A stretch of DNA of 14,612 bases from Desulfuromonadaceae bacterium GWC2_58_13 (GCA_001825565.1 MHXM01000121.1:11267-25878); one strand, 5' to 3'. Numbered from the stretch's first letter, positions 6,883-14,333 are shown. Translations and numbers: made by a program. The notes: generated from the letters alone by a model not told the origin.

Positions 6883-8343
6883 ATGAAAACGCCAATAAGA
6901 GATTTCGAGGTCAAGGATCTGGCTCTGGCCAAATTGGGGCGCAAGGAGATCGAACTGGCCGAAGTCGAGATGCCGGGGTTGATGGCTCTGCGCGAGGAAT
7001 ACCGGGATCTGCAACCTCTCAAGGGGGCGCGTATCACCGGTTCGTTGCATATGACCATCCAGACCGCGGTACTTATCGAGACCCTGGTCGAACTCGGTGC
7101 CGAGGTGCGCTGGGCCTCCTGCAATATTTTTTCTACCCAGGATCAGGCTGCGTCCGCCGTGGCGGTGGGTAAAAACGGTACTCCGGACAACCCCCAGGGA
7201 ATCCCCGTGTATGCCTGGAAGGGGGAAACCCTGGCCGAGTACTGGTGGTGCACCGAACAGGCTCTTTCCTGGCCCGACGGTCAGGTGCCCAACATGATTC
7301 TTGACGACGGCGGCGATGCTACCATGATGGTTCTTGAGGGTGCCACATTCGAGCAGAACGGGGTGCCGACCCTCACCGAAGAAGATCCGGAGGATTGGGT
7401 CGAGCTGGTCAAATGTCTGCAATCCTCCATGGCCGAGAAACGCAACGACTGGACGGAAATCCGCAACTCGATCCGTGGCGTTACCGAGGAAACGACCACC
7501 GGGGTTCACCGACTCTACCAGCTGCAGAAGGAAGGGAAGCTTCCGTTTCCGGCCATGAACGTCAACGACTCCGTCACCAAAAGCAAGTTCGATAACGTCT
7601 ATGGCTGTCGCCATAGCCTGGTCGACGGCCTCATGCGGGCCACCGATGTCATGCTGGCCGGCAAGATTGCGGTGGTCTGCGGCTACGGTGATGTGGGCAA
7701 AGGCTGCTGCCAGTCGTTGCGGGGTCAGGGGGCTCGGGTCATCGTTACCGAAATCGACCCGATTTGCGCCTTGCAGGCGTTGATGGAAGGGTATGAGGTG
7801 AAGACCCTTGGGGATGTGGTCGCCGAGGCCGATATCTTCGTTACCACCACCGGCAATTACCACATCATCACCGCCAACCACATGGCGAAAATGAAGAACA
7901 ATGCCATCGTCGGCAACATCGGCCACTTCGATAACGAAATCGACATGGCCGGGCTCGCCAAGGTTCCCGGGATCAAGAAGATTAATATCAAGAATCCCCA
8001 GGAACACGGTAATCAGCTGGATCAGTGGGTGTTTCCCGACGGTCACGCCATTCTGGTTCTCGCCGAAGGTCGCTTGCTTAACCTCGGATGCGCGACCGGC
8101 CACCCCTCTTTCGTCATGTCCAACAGCTTCAGCAATCAGGTTATCGCCCAGATTGAGCTGTTCGGCAACACCGGCCGGTATGTAAACGAGGTTTACGTTC
8201 TTCCCAAGCACCTCGATGAAAGAGTCGCTCGTCTGCACCTCGGCAAGCTTGGCGCCCGCTTGACCACCTTGACGAAACAGCAGGCCGACTATATCGGAGT
8301 GCCGATTGAGGGACCGTACAAGCCTGACCATTATCGCTATTGA
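6883..8343 (+). CDS. ahcY: Adenosylhomocysteinase (S-adenosyl-L-homocysteine hydrolase)
   Basis: AhcY reversibly splits S-adenosylhomocysteine into homocysteine and adenosine using bound NAD, relieving inhibition of methyltransferases. The 486 residues match the longer bacterial form. Visible motifs are SLHMTIQTAVL with the catalytic histidine at 56, DDGGDAT (141-147), the Glu in TEETTTGVHRLY (201-212), NDSVTKSKFDN with lysine 233 and aspartate 237 (228-238), the NAD-binding GYGDVGKG (267-274), GNIGHFDNEID (344-354) and the conserved C-terminal KPDHYRY. The ATG at 6883 is preceded by AAGGAG (6866-6871). A GTG at 6871 lies inside that Shine-Dalgarno and is rejected. The gene follows the SahR-like gene by 27 bases with no terminator between, so they form one operon controlled from the upstream inverted repeat. 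Confidence 0.98.
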   Translation: MKTPIRDFEVKDLALAKLGRKEIELAEVEMPGLMALREEYRDLQPLKGARITGSLHMTIQTAVLIETLVELGAEVRWASCNIFSTQDQAASAVAVGKNGTPDNPQGIPVYAWKGETLAEYWWCTEQALSWPDGQVPNMILDDGGDATMMVLEGATFEQNGVPTLTEEDPEDWVELVKCLQSSMAEKRNDWTEIRNSIRGVTEETTTGVHRLYQLQKEGKLPFPAMNVNDSVTKSKFDNVYGCRHSLVDGLMRATDVMLAGKIAVVCGYGDVGKGCCQSLRGQGARVIVTEIDPICALQALMEGYEVKTLGDVVAEADIFVTTTGNYHIITANHMAKMKNNAIVGNIGHFDNEIDMAGLAKVPGIKKINIKNPQEHGNQLDQWVFPDGHAILVLAEGRLLNLGCATGHPSFVMSNSFSNQVIAQIELFGNTGRYVNEVYVLPKHLDERVARLHLGKLGARLTTLTKQQADYIGVPIEGPYKPDHYRY

Positions 8344-8356
8344 TTCACAACTGAAG

Positions 8357-8400
8357 ACCAGCAAAAAGCCCCGCCTGAAAAGGTGGGGCTTTTTGCTGGT
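8357..8400. terminator. Bidirectional terminator between convergent ahcY and lptG
   Basis: Two 20-base arms (8357-8376 and 8381-8400) pair along their whole length with a single G-U pair, closing a GAAA loop. The core GCCCC/GGGGC is flanked by A5 and T5, so a GC stem followed by U residues is formed in both directions. It sits 13 bases past the ahcY stop and 12 bases past the lptG stop. Confidence 0.92.
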
Positions 8401-8412
8401 GGGGCGGTATGA

Positions 8413-9495
8413 TCAATTCCGGGTTGAAAGAAGCAGCCAGAGACCGATCAACGTAAACAGGAGGACTGCCGACCAGGCCGCGGCGAACGGGGGGATGACC
8501 GATGCATAGCCCAGCGCCATCAGCGTGGCTTGGAGCAGGTAGAATATGATGCCGATAGCGACCGACAGGGTGACGCCGAGGGACAGGCTGGCGCCGCGCC
8601 CTTTGCGCAGGGCGAAAGGAATGCCGAGAATCGCCATGGTCAGGCAAGCGAAGGGATGGGCCAGTCGGGAATGCATGTCGACTTTGTAGCGGCGGGCGTC
8701 GTAGCCTTCACCCTGCAGTTTCTCAATCAGCGATCGTAGTTCAAAAAACCCCATCTGTTCGGTTTTGTACAGCGTTTCGATGAAGTCTTCCGGTTTTTTT
8801 GCCAGCTGCAGTTTTTTTTCCGGGAAAATATGGCTTTCGATGATCATTCCGCTTTTCGGATCGAATCGACGCGTTGCCAGATTTTCGAAGATCCAGGCTC
8901 CACTGTCGAATCTGGCCTGTGGTGAATCTTTTCGTTCGATCAGGTGAAAAGAATCGTCAAATTCGAAAATGGTCACTTCTTTGAGTAGTCCCTCATCCGG
9001 GAGTGAGTGGCGGATGTTGAAAATTCTGTTACCTTCCCTGAACCAGATGTGATCACTTTTATAATAGATTTCAACCTTCCCCTGCATTTCTACCCGATTG
9101 ATATAATTTATATTTTTTTGATTCAAGGGAATCAGGTATTCGTTGGCCGCCAAGGAGATCAGGGTGAGAAGCACAGCGGCTCGAATGAGGGGGAGGATGA
9201 TACGCCAGATGCTGATGCCGCCACTACGGATGGCCGTCAATTCGTTGCTTCTTGCCAGACCGCCGATGGTTCCGAATGCCGCCAGCAGGATGGCGAGAGG
9301 AATAACCTGGAAAGTGGCGATGGGAAAATTGTTGAGCAGGTAAAGAAAATAGAGCGAACCGCGGGCGCCATGTTCGAGAAAATCGTCAATTCGCTCAAAA
9401 AAATCGATCAGCAGAAAAATGCCGACGAATGCCGTCAGGGCGAGCAATAGCAACCGGTAGAAGCTTTTAAGAACATAGCGGCTGAGAAGGGTCAT
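8413..9495 (-). CDS. lptG: LPS export ABC transporter permease LptG
   Basis: LptG is one of two inner-membrane permeases of the LptB2FG transporter, which extracts lipopolysaccharide from the inner membrane and feeds it to the periplasmic LptC/LptA bridge. The 360-residue protein has the YjgP/YjgQ layout: three transmembrane segments near residues 13-33, 55-80 and 97-118, a periplasmic beta-jellyroll region of roughly 150 residues, and three more segments near 280-296, 305-327 and 336-356. The cytoplasmic coupling stretch GLARSNELTAIRSGGIS (79-95) contacts LptB in known complexes. I start at 9495, where the ATG overlaps the lptF stop in an ATGA arrangement. AAAGGG lies about seven bases upstream. 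An upstream in-frame extension to 9639 falls wholly inside lptF and is not supported. Confidence 0.95.
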   Translation of the reverse strand: MTLLSRYVLKSFYRLLLLALTAFVGIFLLIDFFERIDDFLEHGARGSLYFLYLLNNFPIATFQVIPLAILLAAFGTIGGLARSNELTAIRSGGISIWRIILPLIRAAVLLTLISLAANEYLIPLNQKNINYINRVEMQGKVEIYYKSDHIWFREGNRIFNIRHSLPDEGLLKEVTIFEFDDSFHLIERKDSPQARFDSGAWIFENLATRRFDPKSGMIIESHIFPEKKLQLAKKPEDFIETLYKTEQMGFFELRSLIEKLQGEGYDARRYKVDMHSRLAHPFACLTMAILGIPFALRKGRGASLSLGVTLSVAIGIIFYLLQATLMALGYASVIPPFAAAWSAVLLFTLIGLWLLLSTRN

Positions 9496-10679
9496 GATCT
9501 GCCCTTTCCGGCAAACAGGGTTTTCATGACTCGGCGTGGCGCTTCGACGATCCAGTCGAAAAAGGCGTAACGTTTTTCGTTGGCGGTCTGGTGAAACAGG
9601 ATTGCTCCTCCCGCAAGAAACACCAGATTCGGCAGCCACAGGCTGATGCCTGGCGGAAAACCCGTTTCGATGACCAGGGTCTCGGCCAGGGAGAGAGACA
9701 GGTAGTAGCCGAGAAAGACGATCAGAGACAGGGAAAATCCGGCGTTGCGCCCCGATCTGTGCGATTGAATGCCGAGCGGCACGCCGATCAGGGCAAAAAT
9801 CAGGGGCGCCAGGGGGTAAGTGAAGCGTTTGTGAAACTCGACCGCAAGCTTCTGGCGGTTTGCCGCCGGCAGGTCTTGGGTGGCCAGGAGCGTTTTCAGG
9901 TCAGCAGTTTTTAAGTCCGCCGCTTTATGAGGTTGGTTCTCGGTCTTGTGCAACGGTTCACCCATGTTGAGATTGAGGTCATAGGTGGTGAATTTGATGA
10001 TCTGATAGGAGTCCTTCCCCGGCGAGGACCGGTGAATGGATCCGTCATCCAGGCGCAGGGTCAGGGTCAGGTTTTCATGGTCGGAAATAACCCGGCCGCG
10101 CTGAGCCAGGATGATGGACGGGGTGTCTTCCACGCGTTGATCGGAGATCATTACGCCTTCGAGGGTTCCCCTGCGTTCATCGGTGTCGCTGGCATACAGA
10201 ACCAGGTTGTCGAATTCATCGTTGAAAACCCTCGGCTGGATGCCGATGGTGGCCCGGTTTGAAGCCAGCTGAAATATGTTTTGGCGAAAGGCGCGGTTTC
10301 CCGAGGGGCCGGCGGCGAGCGTCAACACTCCGGTGATCAAGCTGGCGGCGATGGCCAGAACGATCACTGGGCGGCTCAAGCCGAAGAGGCTGATCCCGGA
10401 AGATTTCAGTGCAACGATTTCACTGTCGGCGGAAAGGCGGCCGAAGCCGAGCATGACCCCGAGTAAAAATGCCAGGGGCAAGGTGATGACGAGAAAAGAG
10501 GGGAGCAGGTAGCAGAAAAGCTTGACGATATCGACCGCCGGAACCCCCTTGTTGATGACCAGTTCGACCAGTTTGAGGATCCGCCCCATGAGCAGAATGA
10601 AGGTGAAAATCACCAAGCCGAGAACGGTCGGAACGGTAATCTCTCTGGCAATATAGATGTTAATTCTGGCGGATGACAT
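9492..10679 (-). CDS. lptF: LPS export ABC transporter permease LptF
   Basis: LptF pairs with LptG in the LPS exporter. The 395 residues show six predicted membrane segments (near 15-35, 55-78, 102-123, 288-304, 316-334 and 347-363), with a periplasmic beta domain between the third and fourth. The cytoplasmic loop GFGRLSADSEIVALKSSGIS (78-97) is the family's LptB-coupling helix and is the best match to LptF/LptG proteins. A short tandem repeat of ADLKT lies at 254-263, in a linker before the fourth membrane segment. The ATG at 10679 is the first possible start after an upstream stop codon, yet it has no Shine-Dalgarno. The promoter predicted at 10688-10716 would start transcription at or within a few bases of this ATG, so the message may be leaderless. 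Confidence 0.95.
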   Translation of the reverse strand: MSSARINIYIAREITVPTVLGLVIFTFILLMGRILKLVELVINKGVPAVDIVKLFCYLLPSFLVITLPLAFLLGVMLGFGRLSADSEIVALKSSGISLFGLSRPVIVLAIAASLITGVLTLAAGPSGNRAFRQNIFQLASNRATIGIQPRVFNDEFDNLVLYASDTDERRGTLEGVMISDQRVEDTPSIILAQRGRVISDHENLTLTLRLDDGSIHRSSPGKDSYQIIKFTTYDLNLNMGEPLHKTENQPHKAADLKTADLKTLLATQDLPAANRQKLAVEFHKRFTYPLAPLIFALIGVPLGIQSHRSGRNAGFSLSLIVFLGYYLSLSLAETLVIETGFPPGISLWLPNLVFLAGGAILFHQTANEKRYAFFDWIVEAPRRVMKTLFAGKGRS

Positions 10680-10687
10680 GGGTGCGA

Positions 10688-10716
10688 ATCTTAGACTATG
10701 TGATGGCGCTTGTAAA
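10688..10716 (-). promoter_or_regulatory. Candidate lptFG promoter giving a leaderless message
   Basis: Read on the minus strand, TTTACA (10716-10711) and TAAGAT (10693-10688) are separated by exactly 17 bases. The start of transcription would fall around 10683-10679. The purines available there are A at 10683 and the A of the lptF start codon at 10679. The rpsB promoter faces the other way with its -35 element 22 bases away. Confidence 0.55.
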
Positions 10717-10738
10717 CCAGTTTTGGGTGATTTTTCAC

Positions 10739-10767
10739 TTGCCGATCAAGCATCCCCATGTTATACA
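10739..10767 (+). promoter_or_regulatory. Candidate promoter for the rpsB operon
   Basis: TTGCCG (10739-10744) and TATACA (10762-10767) are spaced by 17 bases. Transcription would start near 10774 and leave a leader of about 120 bases before rpsB. Confidence 0.55.
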
Positions 10768-10773
10768 CACACG

Positions 10774-10893
10774 TTATTTGAAACTACGCACGCTTCCGGA
10801 CCTGGCGGGGGGTGCCCAGCGGATTGGCCGCAGGGAATCCGGCAGGGATGAGGGAGGCGGAGGAAAACAACCAAGCAGAAGGAGAACAATCGC
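10774..10893 (+). promoter_or_regulatory. GC-rich 5' leader of rpsB, possible autoregulatory site
   Basis: About 120 non-coding bases precede rpsB. Within them CGGATT (10820-10825) can pair with AATCCG (10836-10841), and the segment ends with AGAAGGAG (10877-10884) nine bases before the start codon. Ribosomal protein S2 represses its own rpsB-tsf message through the leader in Escherichia coli. Whether this leader does so is inference, as I do not recognise the known fold. Confidence 0.35.
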
Positions 10894-11673
10894 ATGGCAC
10901 AGATCACGATGAAGCAGCTTCTCGAAGCCGGTGTCCATTTCGGTCACCAGACCAAACGCTGGAATCCGAAAATGAAACCTTATATTTTCGGGGCGAGAAA
11001 CGGCATCTACATTATTGACCTGCAGAAAACGGTTCGCTATTTCAAGTCCGCCTACGATTTTATCAAGCAGACGGTGGAGAATGGCGACAAGATTCTGTTT
11101 GTCGGCACCAAGAAGCAGGCCCAGGACGCCATCACCGAAGAGACGATCCGGGCCGGTCAGCATTACGTCAATAATCGCTGGCTCGGTGGGATGCTGACCA
11201 ACTTTTCCACGATCAAGGGAAGTATCGATCGCCTCAAGAAAATCGAGGCCATGGCCCAGGATGGCACCTACGAGTTGATCACCAAGAAAGAGGCTCTTCA
11301 GCTCGAGCGCGAGCGGGCCAAGCTCGAAAAAAGCCTTGGTGGTATCAAGAGCATGGCCAAGCTGCCCGGCGCATTGTTCGTTATCGACCCCAAAAAAGAG
11401 ACAATCGCCGTCAAGGAAGCCCGTAAATTGGGCATTCCCGTGGTCGCTGTGGTGGACACCAACTGCGATCCTGACGACATCGATTATATCATCCCCGGCA
11501 ACGACGACGCGATTCGCGCGATCCGTCTGTTTGCAGCCAAGATGGCCGATGCCTGTATTGAAGGTTCCCAGTCCCGTGAAACCGCGATCCGCACCGATGC
11601 CGAAGGCGCGGATGTCGCCGATAAGGGTACAGGGCCGGTTGTGGCCGAAACTCCGGTTACTATTGAGGCTTGA
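10894..11673 (+). CDS. rpsB: Small-subunit ribosomal protein S2
   Basis: S2 (uS2) binds late to the 30S subunit at the junction of head and body and is needed to bring in S1. The 259-residue protein begins with the family hallmark ITMKQLLEAGVHFGHQTKRWNPKMKPYIFG. It continues with IYIIDLQKT, NNRWLGGMLTNFSTI, GALFVIDPKKE and the C-terminal IPVVAVVDTNCDPDDIDYIIPGNDDA region, in the expected order. The last 35 residues are an acidic, poorly conserved tail, as is common in bacterial S2. A strong Shine-Dalgarno supports the start. The gene heads a translation operon with tsf, pyrH and frr, all on the same strand with gaps of at most 69 bases. Confidence 0.98.
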   Translation: MAQITMKQLLEAGVHFGHQTKRWNPKMKPYIFGARNGIYIIDLQKTVRYFKSAYDFIKQTVENGDKILFVGTKKQAQDAITEETIRAGQHYVNNRWLGGMLTNFSTIKGSIDRLKKIEAMAQDGTYELITKKEALQLERERAKLEKSLGGIKSMAKLPGALFVIDPKKETIAVKEARKLGIPVVAVVDTNCDPDDIDYIIPGNDDAIRAIRLFAAKMADACIEGSQSRETAIRTDAEGADVADKGTGPVVAETPVTIEA

Positions 11674-11703
11674 TCAGGTTCCGGGTCGACATAAAACGTT
11701 TCT

Positions 11704-11726
11704 CCCGCTGAATCCGATTCGGTGGG
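11704..11726 (+). other. Intercistronic hairpin between rpsB and tsf
   Basis: CCCGCTGA (11704-11711) pairs with TCGGTGGG (11719-11726), with two G-U pairs. Two further A-T pairs leave a CCG loop. No T-tract follows, and the stem ends four bases before the tsf Shine-Dalgarno (AGGAGG, 11731-11736). It could act as an RNA-stability element, a partial attenuator or a translation modulator. Confidence 0.5.
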
Positions 11727-11742
11727 CGACAGGAGGATAGCA

Positions 11743-12657
11743 GTGGCACAAATTACCGCATCTATGGTATCGGAGCTTCGCGCCAAAACGGGCGCGGGAA
11801 TGATGGACTGTAAGAAAGCCCTGGGGGAAACCGGCGGCGATATGGAAACGGCTATCGACTATCTGCGCAAGAAGGGGCTGTCCGCCGCCGCCAAGAAGGC
11901 CGGCCGGATTGCTGCCGAAGGGATGGTCGTCGCGGCTGGCGAAGGTTCCGTGGGGACCATCGTAGAGGTCAACGCCGAGACGGACTTTGTCGCCAAAAAC
12001 GCCGGGTTTCAGGCGTTTTCCGCAGGCGTTGCCGAAGCTGTCGTGGCCGCCAGGCCTCAGGATCTTGAGGCCCTCATGGCCGCTTCTTTCCCGGGTACCG
12101 GGCGGACGGTTGCCGAAGAGCAGACCCATCAGGTGGCGACTATTGGCGAAAATATCAATATCCGCCGATTTGCCCGCTTTGAAACTGGCGCCGGTTTGGT
12201 CGCTTCCTATGTTCATGCCGGAGGCAAGATCGGGGTTCTCGTTGAGTTGGGCACCGAGAAGCACGACGACGAGCGAGTTGCCGTGTTGGCTCGGCAACTG
12301 GCCATGCATGTTGCGGCGGCCAATCCTCAGTATCTAGATCGCCAGGAAGTTCCCGCCGAAGTCATCGATCGCGAAAAAGACATCATGCGGGTGAAAGCCA
12401 AGGAGAGCGGCAAGCCCGACAACATCATCGAGAAAATCCTCGATGGCCAGATCAATAAATTTTTCGGCGAAATCTGCCTGCTTGAACAGGCTTATGTTAT
12501 CGATCCGGACCAGAAAATTGTCAAGGTTGTCGATGCTTTGGGCAAAGAGATCGGAGCCTCCGTCAAGTTAACCCGGTTCGCCCGTTTTCAGCTTGGCGAA
12601 GGGATCGAAAAGCGCGAAGACGATTTCGCTTCCGAAGTGGCGTCTCTCGTCAAGTAA
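11743..12657 (+). CDS. tsf: Elongation factor Ts
   Basis: EF-Ts is the guanine-nucleotide exchange factor that recycles EF-Tu from the GDP to the GTP state. The 304 residues are a little longer than the Escherichia coli protein (283). The N-terminal UBA-like domain reads SMVSELRAKTGAGMMDCKKAL (7-27). The EF-Tu contact motif TDFVAKN is at 80-86, and the two core subdomains follow with RRFARFETG and the C-terminal module (INKFFGEICLLEQAYV). The start is GTG at 11743, fixed by AGGAGG six bases upstream and by the conserved MAQITA opening. An in-frame GTG at 11722 lies in the intercistronic hairpin and is rejected. It follows rpsB in the usual order. Confidence 0.97.
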   Translation: MAQITASMVSELRAKTGAGMMDCKKALGETGGDMETAIDYLRKKGLSAAAKKAGRIAAEGMVVAAGEGSVGTIVEVNAETDFVAKNAGFQAFSAGVAEAVVAARPQDLEALMAASFPGTGRTVAEEQTHQVATIGENINIRRFARFETGAGLVASYVHAGGKIGVLVELGTEKHDDERVAVLARQLAMHVAAANPQYLDRQEVPAEVIDREKDIMRVKAKESGKPDNIIEKILDGQINKFFGEICLLEQAYVIDPDQKIVKVVDALGKEIGASVKLTRFARFQLGEGIEKREDDFASEVASLVK

Positions 12658-12719
12658 TCGAACAACGGTCGACACTCTGAACAAGGTTTTCCCTGCGGGG
12701 GGCGCCCGGCGAGACGAAC

Positions 12720-13445
12720 ATGGTTGAGGTAAAACCGGTTTATAAGAGAATCCTGCTCAAGCTCAGCGGCGAGGCCCTTGCCGGAAAGCAGGGGTATGGC
12801 ATCGACCCCGAGGTGATCGCCGATATCGCCGATGAAATTCGCGAAGTGATGAGTCTTGGCACCCAGGTCGCCTTGGTCATCGGGGGCGGTAATATCTTCC
12901 GTGGCGTGGCGGCCGCGTCGCGGGGCATGGATCGGGCCAGTGCTGACTACATGGGGATGCTGGCGACGGTGATGAACAGTCTGGCCATGCAGGATGCCTT
13001 GGAAAAGGTTGGCGTGGTGACCCGGGTACAGTCGGCAATTGAAATGCAGGAAGTGGCGGAGCCGTACATTCGGCGGCGTGCCGTTCGGCACCTGGAAAAG
13101 GGCCGAGTGGTGATTTTTGGCGCCGGAACGGGTAATCCATACTTTACCACCGATACCGCCGCGAGTCTGCGTGCCATGGAGATTGGCGCCGATGTCATTC
13201 TTAAAGCAACCAAGGTCGACGGAGTCTATAATGTCGATCCGGCCAAGGATAATAAGGCCGTCAAATTCCCCACCCTTACATATCTCGATGTGCTGAAGAT
13301 GGGGTTGCAGGTCATGGATGCCACGGCGACCTCGCTTTGCATGGACAACAACCTCCCCATCGTGGTTTTCAATCTGACCAGTCGAGGCAACATCATGCGG
13401 GTGGTTCTCGGCGAACCGATCGGGACGATTGTCAAAGGAGATTGA
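12720..13445 (+). CDS. pyrH: Uridylate kinase (UMP kinase)
   Basis: PyrH phosphorylates UMP to UDP with ATP, supplying pyrimidine nucleotides for RNA and UDP-sugars. Bacterial PyrH is an amino-acid-kinase fold hexamer unlike eukaryotic UMP/CMP kinase. The 241-residue length is typical. Motifs include KRILLKLSGEAL (9-20), VIGGGNIFRG (53-62), the acidic MDRASADYMGMLATVMN (70-86), FGAGTGNPYFTTDTAA (133-148) and ATKVDGVYNVDPAKD (163-177). The Shine-Dalgarno is poor (GCGAGACG before the ATG), unlike the other genes of the operon. It lies 62 bases after tsf and 5 bases before frr, whose ribosome-binding site is inside the end of pyrH. Confidence 0.97.
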   Translation: MVEVKPVYKRILLKLSGEALAGKQGYGIDPEVIADIADEIREVMSLGTQVALVIGGGNIFRGVAAASRGMDRASADYMGMLATVMNSLAMQDALEKVGVVTRVQSAIEMQEVAEPYIRRRAVRHLEKGRVVIFGAGTGNPYFTTDTAASLRAMEIGADVILKATKVDGVYNVDPAKDNKAVKFPTLTYLDVLKMGLQVMDATATSLCMDNNLPIVVFNLTSRGNIMRVVLGEPIGTIVKGD

Positions 13446-13450
13446 ATTCC

Positions 13451-14008
13451 ATGACGAAAGAGATCCTAAAAAACGCTCGTGCTGGGATGGACAAGGCCAT
13501 AGAGGCCTTGAAAAAGGACTTCACCAGGATCCGTACCGGGCGTGCTTCTGTTTCGCTGCTCGACGATGTGAAGGTCGACTATTATGGGACCCCGACCCCT
13601 CTTAACCAGCTCGGCACTCTGGCCGTGCCCGAACCTCGGTTGATCACCATCCAGCCCTGGGAAAAAAAGCTGGTGTCCGAGATTGAAAAGGCGATATTTA
13701 AGTCCGACCTGGGGCTGAATCCCTCTTCGGACGGACAGTTGATCCGTATCGTGATTCCGCCTTTGACGGAAGAGCGCCGTAAGGAAATGGCCAAACAACT
13801 CAAGCGCCTGGGCGAGGAAGCCAAAATCGCCATTCGCAATGTGCGCCGTGAAGCTAACGACGCGGTAAAAAAGCTTGCCAAAGACAAAGAAATTTCTGAA
13901 GATGATGGCAAGCGTATAGAGAAAGAGATCCAGGAATTGACCGATAAGTTTGTTGCCAAGGCCGATGAGGTCGTGGTGGTTAAGGAGAAAGAAGTGATGG
14001 AGATTTAA
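13451..14008 (+). CDS. frr: Ribosome recycling factor
   Basis: RRF works with EF-G to split the post-termination 70S ribosome so subunits can be reused. The 185-residue length is exactly typical. The three-helix bundle and beta domain are recognisable: MDKAIEALKKDFTRIRTGRAS (13-33), the hinge and domain II with YYGTPTPLNQLGTLAVPEPR (44-63), IQPWEKKL, NPSSDGQLIRIVIPPLTEERR, and the long charged C-terminal helix ending AKADEVVVVKEKEVMEI. AAGGAG (13435-13440) lies within the pyrH 3' end, ten bases before the ATG, so translation is likely coupled to pyrH. No terminator follows; the next gene is the ferredoxin 40 bases on. Confidence 0.98.
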   Translation: MTKEILKNARAGMDKAIEALKKDFTRIRTGRASVSLLDDVKVDYYGTPTPLNQLGTLAVPEPRLITIQPWEKKLVSEIEKAIFKSDLGLNPSSDGQLIRIVIPPLTEERRKEMAKQLKRLGEEAKIAIRNVRREANDAVKKLAKDKEISEDDGKRIEKEIQELTDKFVAKADEVVVVKEKEVMEI

Positions 14009-14048
14009 CCCCGATCGGCTCCATCCAACCAACCAAGGAGGAAGTATC

Positions 14049-14204
14049 ATGAAAATTTCTGAAGAGTGTATCGCTTGCGGCGCCTGCGTCGACACCTGCC
14101 CGGTAGGGGCCATCATTGAAGCCGGTGACAAGTACAAGATCACCGAAGACTGCACCGAGTGTGGCGCTTGCGCCGACAGCTGTCCGGTCCAGGCAATCTC
14201 GTAA
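14049..14204 (+). CDS. Small 2[4Fe-4S] ferredoxin
   Basis: This 51-residue protein carries two complete clostridial-type cluster motifs, CxxCxxCxxxCP. One spans Cys7, Cys10, Cys13 and Cys17; the other Cys35, Cys38, Cys41 and Cys45. The halves (ECIACGACVDTCPVGAI and DCTECGACADSCPVQAI) are clearly duplicated. The fourth cysteine of each motif ligates the opposite cluster in known structures. Such proteins carry low-potential electrons in the cytoplasm of anaerobes, for example between pyruvate or aldehyde oxidoreductases and hydrogenases; the partner here is unknown. AAGGAGG (14035-14041) seven bases before the ATG confirms translation. It follows frr without a terminator and is itself followed by one, so it is the last gene of the translation operon or is served by an unseen promoter. 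Confidence 0.93.
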   Translation: MKISEECIACGACVDTCPVGAIIEAGDKYKITEDCTECGACADSCPVQAIS

Positions 14205-14210
14205 GACCCC

Positions 14211-14243
14211 GAAGGGGCGCCAATCGGTGCCCCTTCTCTTTTT
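14211..14243 (+). terminator. Intrinsic terminator after the ferredoxin gene
   Basis: AAGGGGCGCC (14212-14221) pairs with GGTGCCCCTT (14226-14235), including one G-U pair, around an AATC loop. One more G-C pair closes the base. CTCTTTTT follows. It separates the rpsB-to-ferredoxin unit from uppS. Confidence 0.88.
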
Positions 14244-14333
14244 CCCCAATGATATCCTCTCTTGCCTGCCGGCACGGTTTCGTGTTAGCTTATCCCCTCT
14301 TTCCGATCCGATATCTATTCAGAGTTGATAACG

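Noticed and set aside
3465..8343. A single pathway joining metK, glycosyltransferase, thioesterase, lipoprotein and ahcY
   Set aside because: Terminators after metK and after the lipoprotein gene, plus separate promoters, split the block into independent units. Proximity alone does not support one system.
6538..8364. A 608-codon open frame on the minus strand opposite sahR and ahcY
   Set aside because: It is an antisense artefact of GC-biased third positions in ahcY and ends inside the terminator region. No recognisable domain.
10657..10912. Small plus-strand open frames across the lptF start and rpsB leader
   Set aside because: They overlap lptF antisense or the leader, have no suitable ribosome-binding site and no recognisable sequence.
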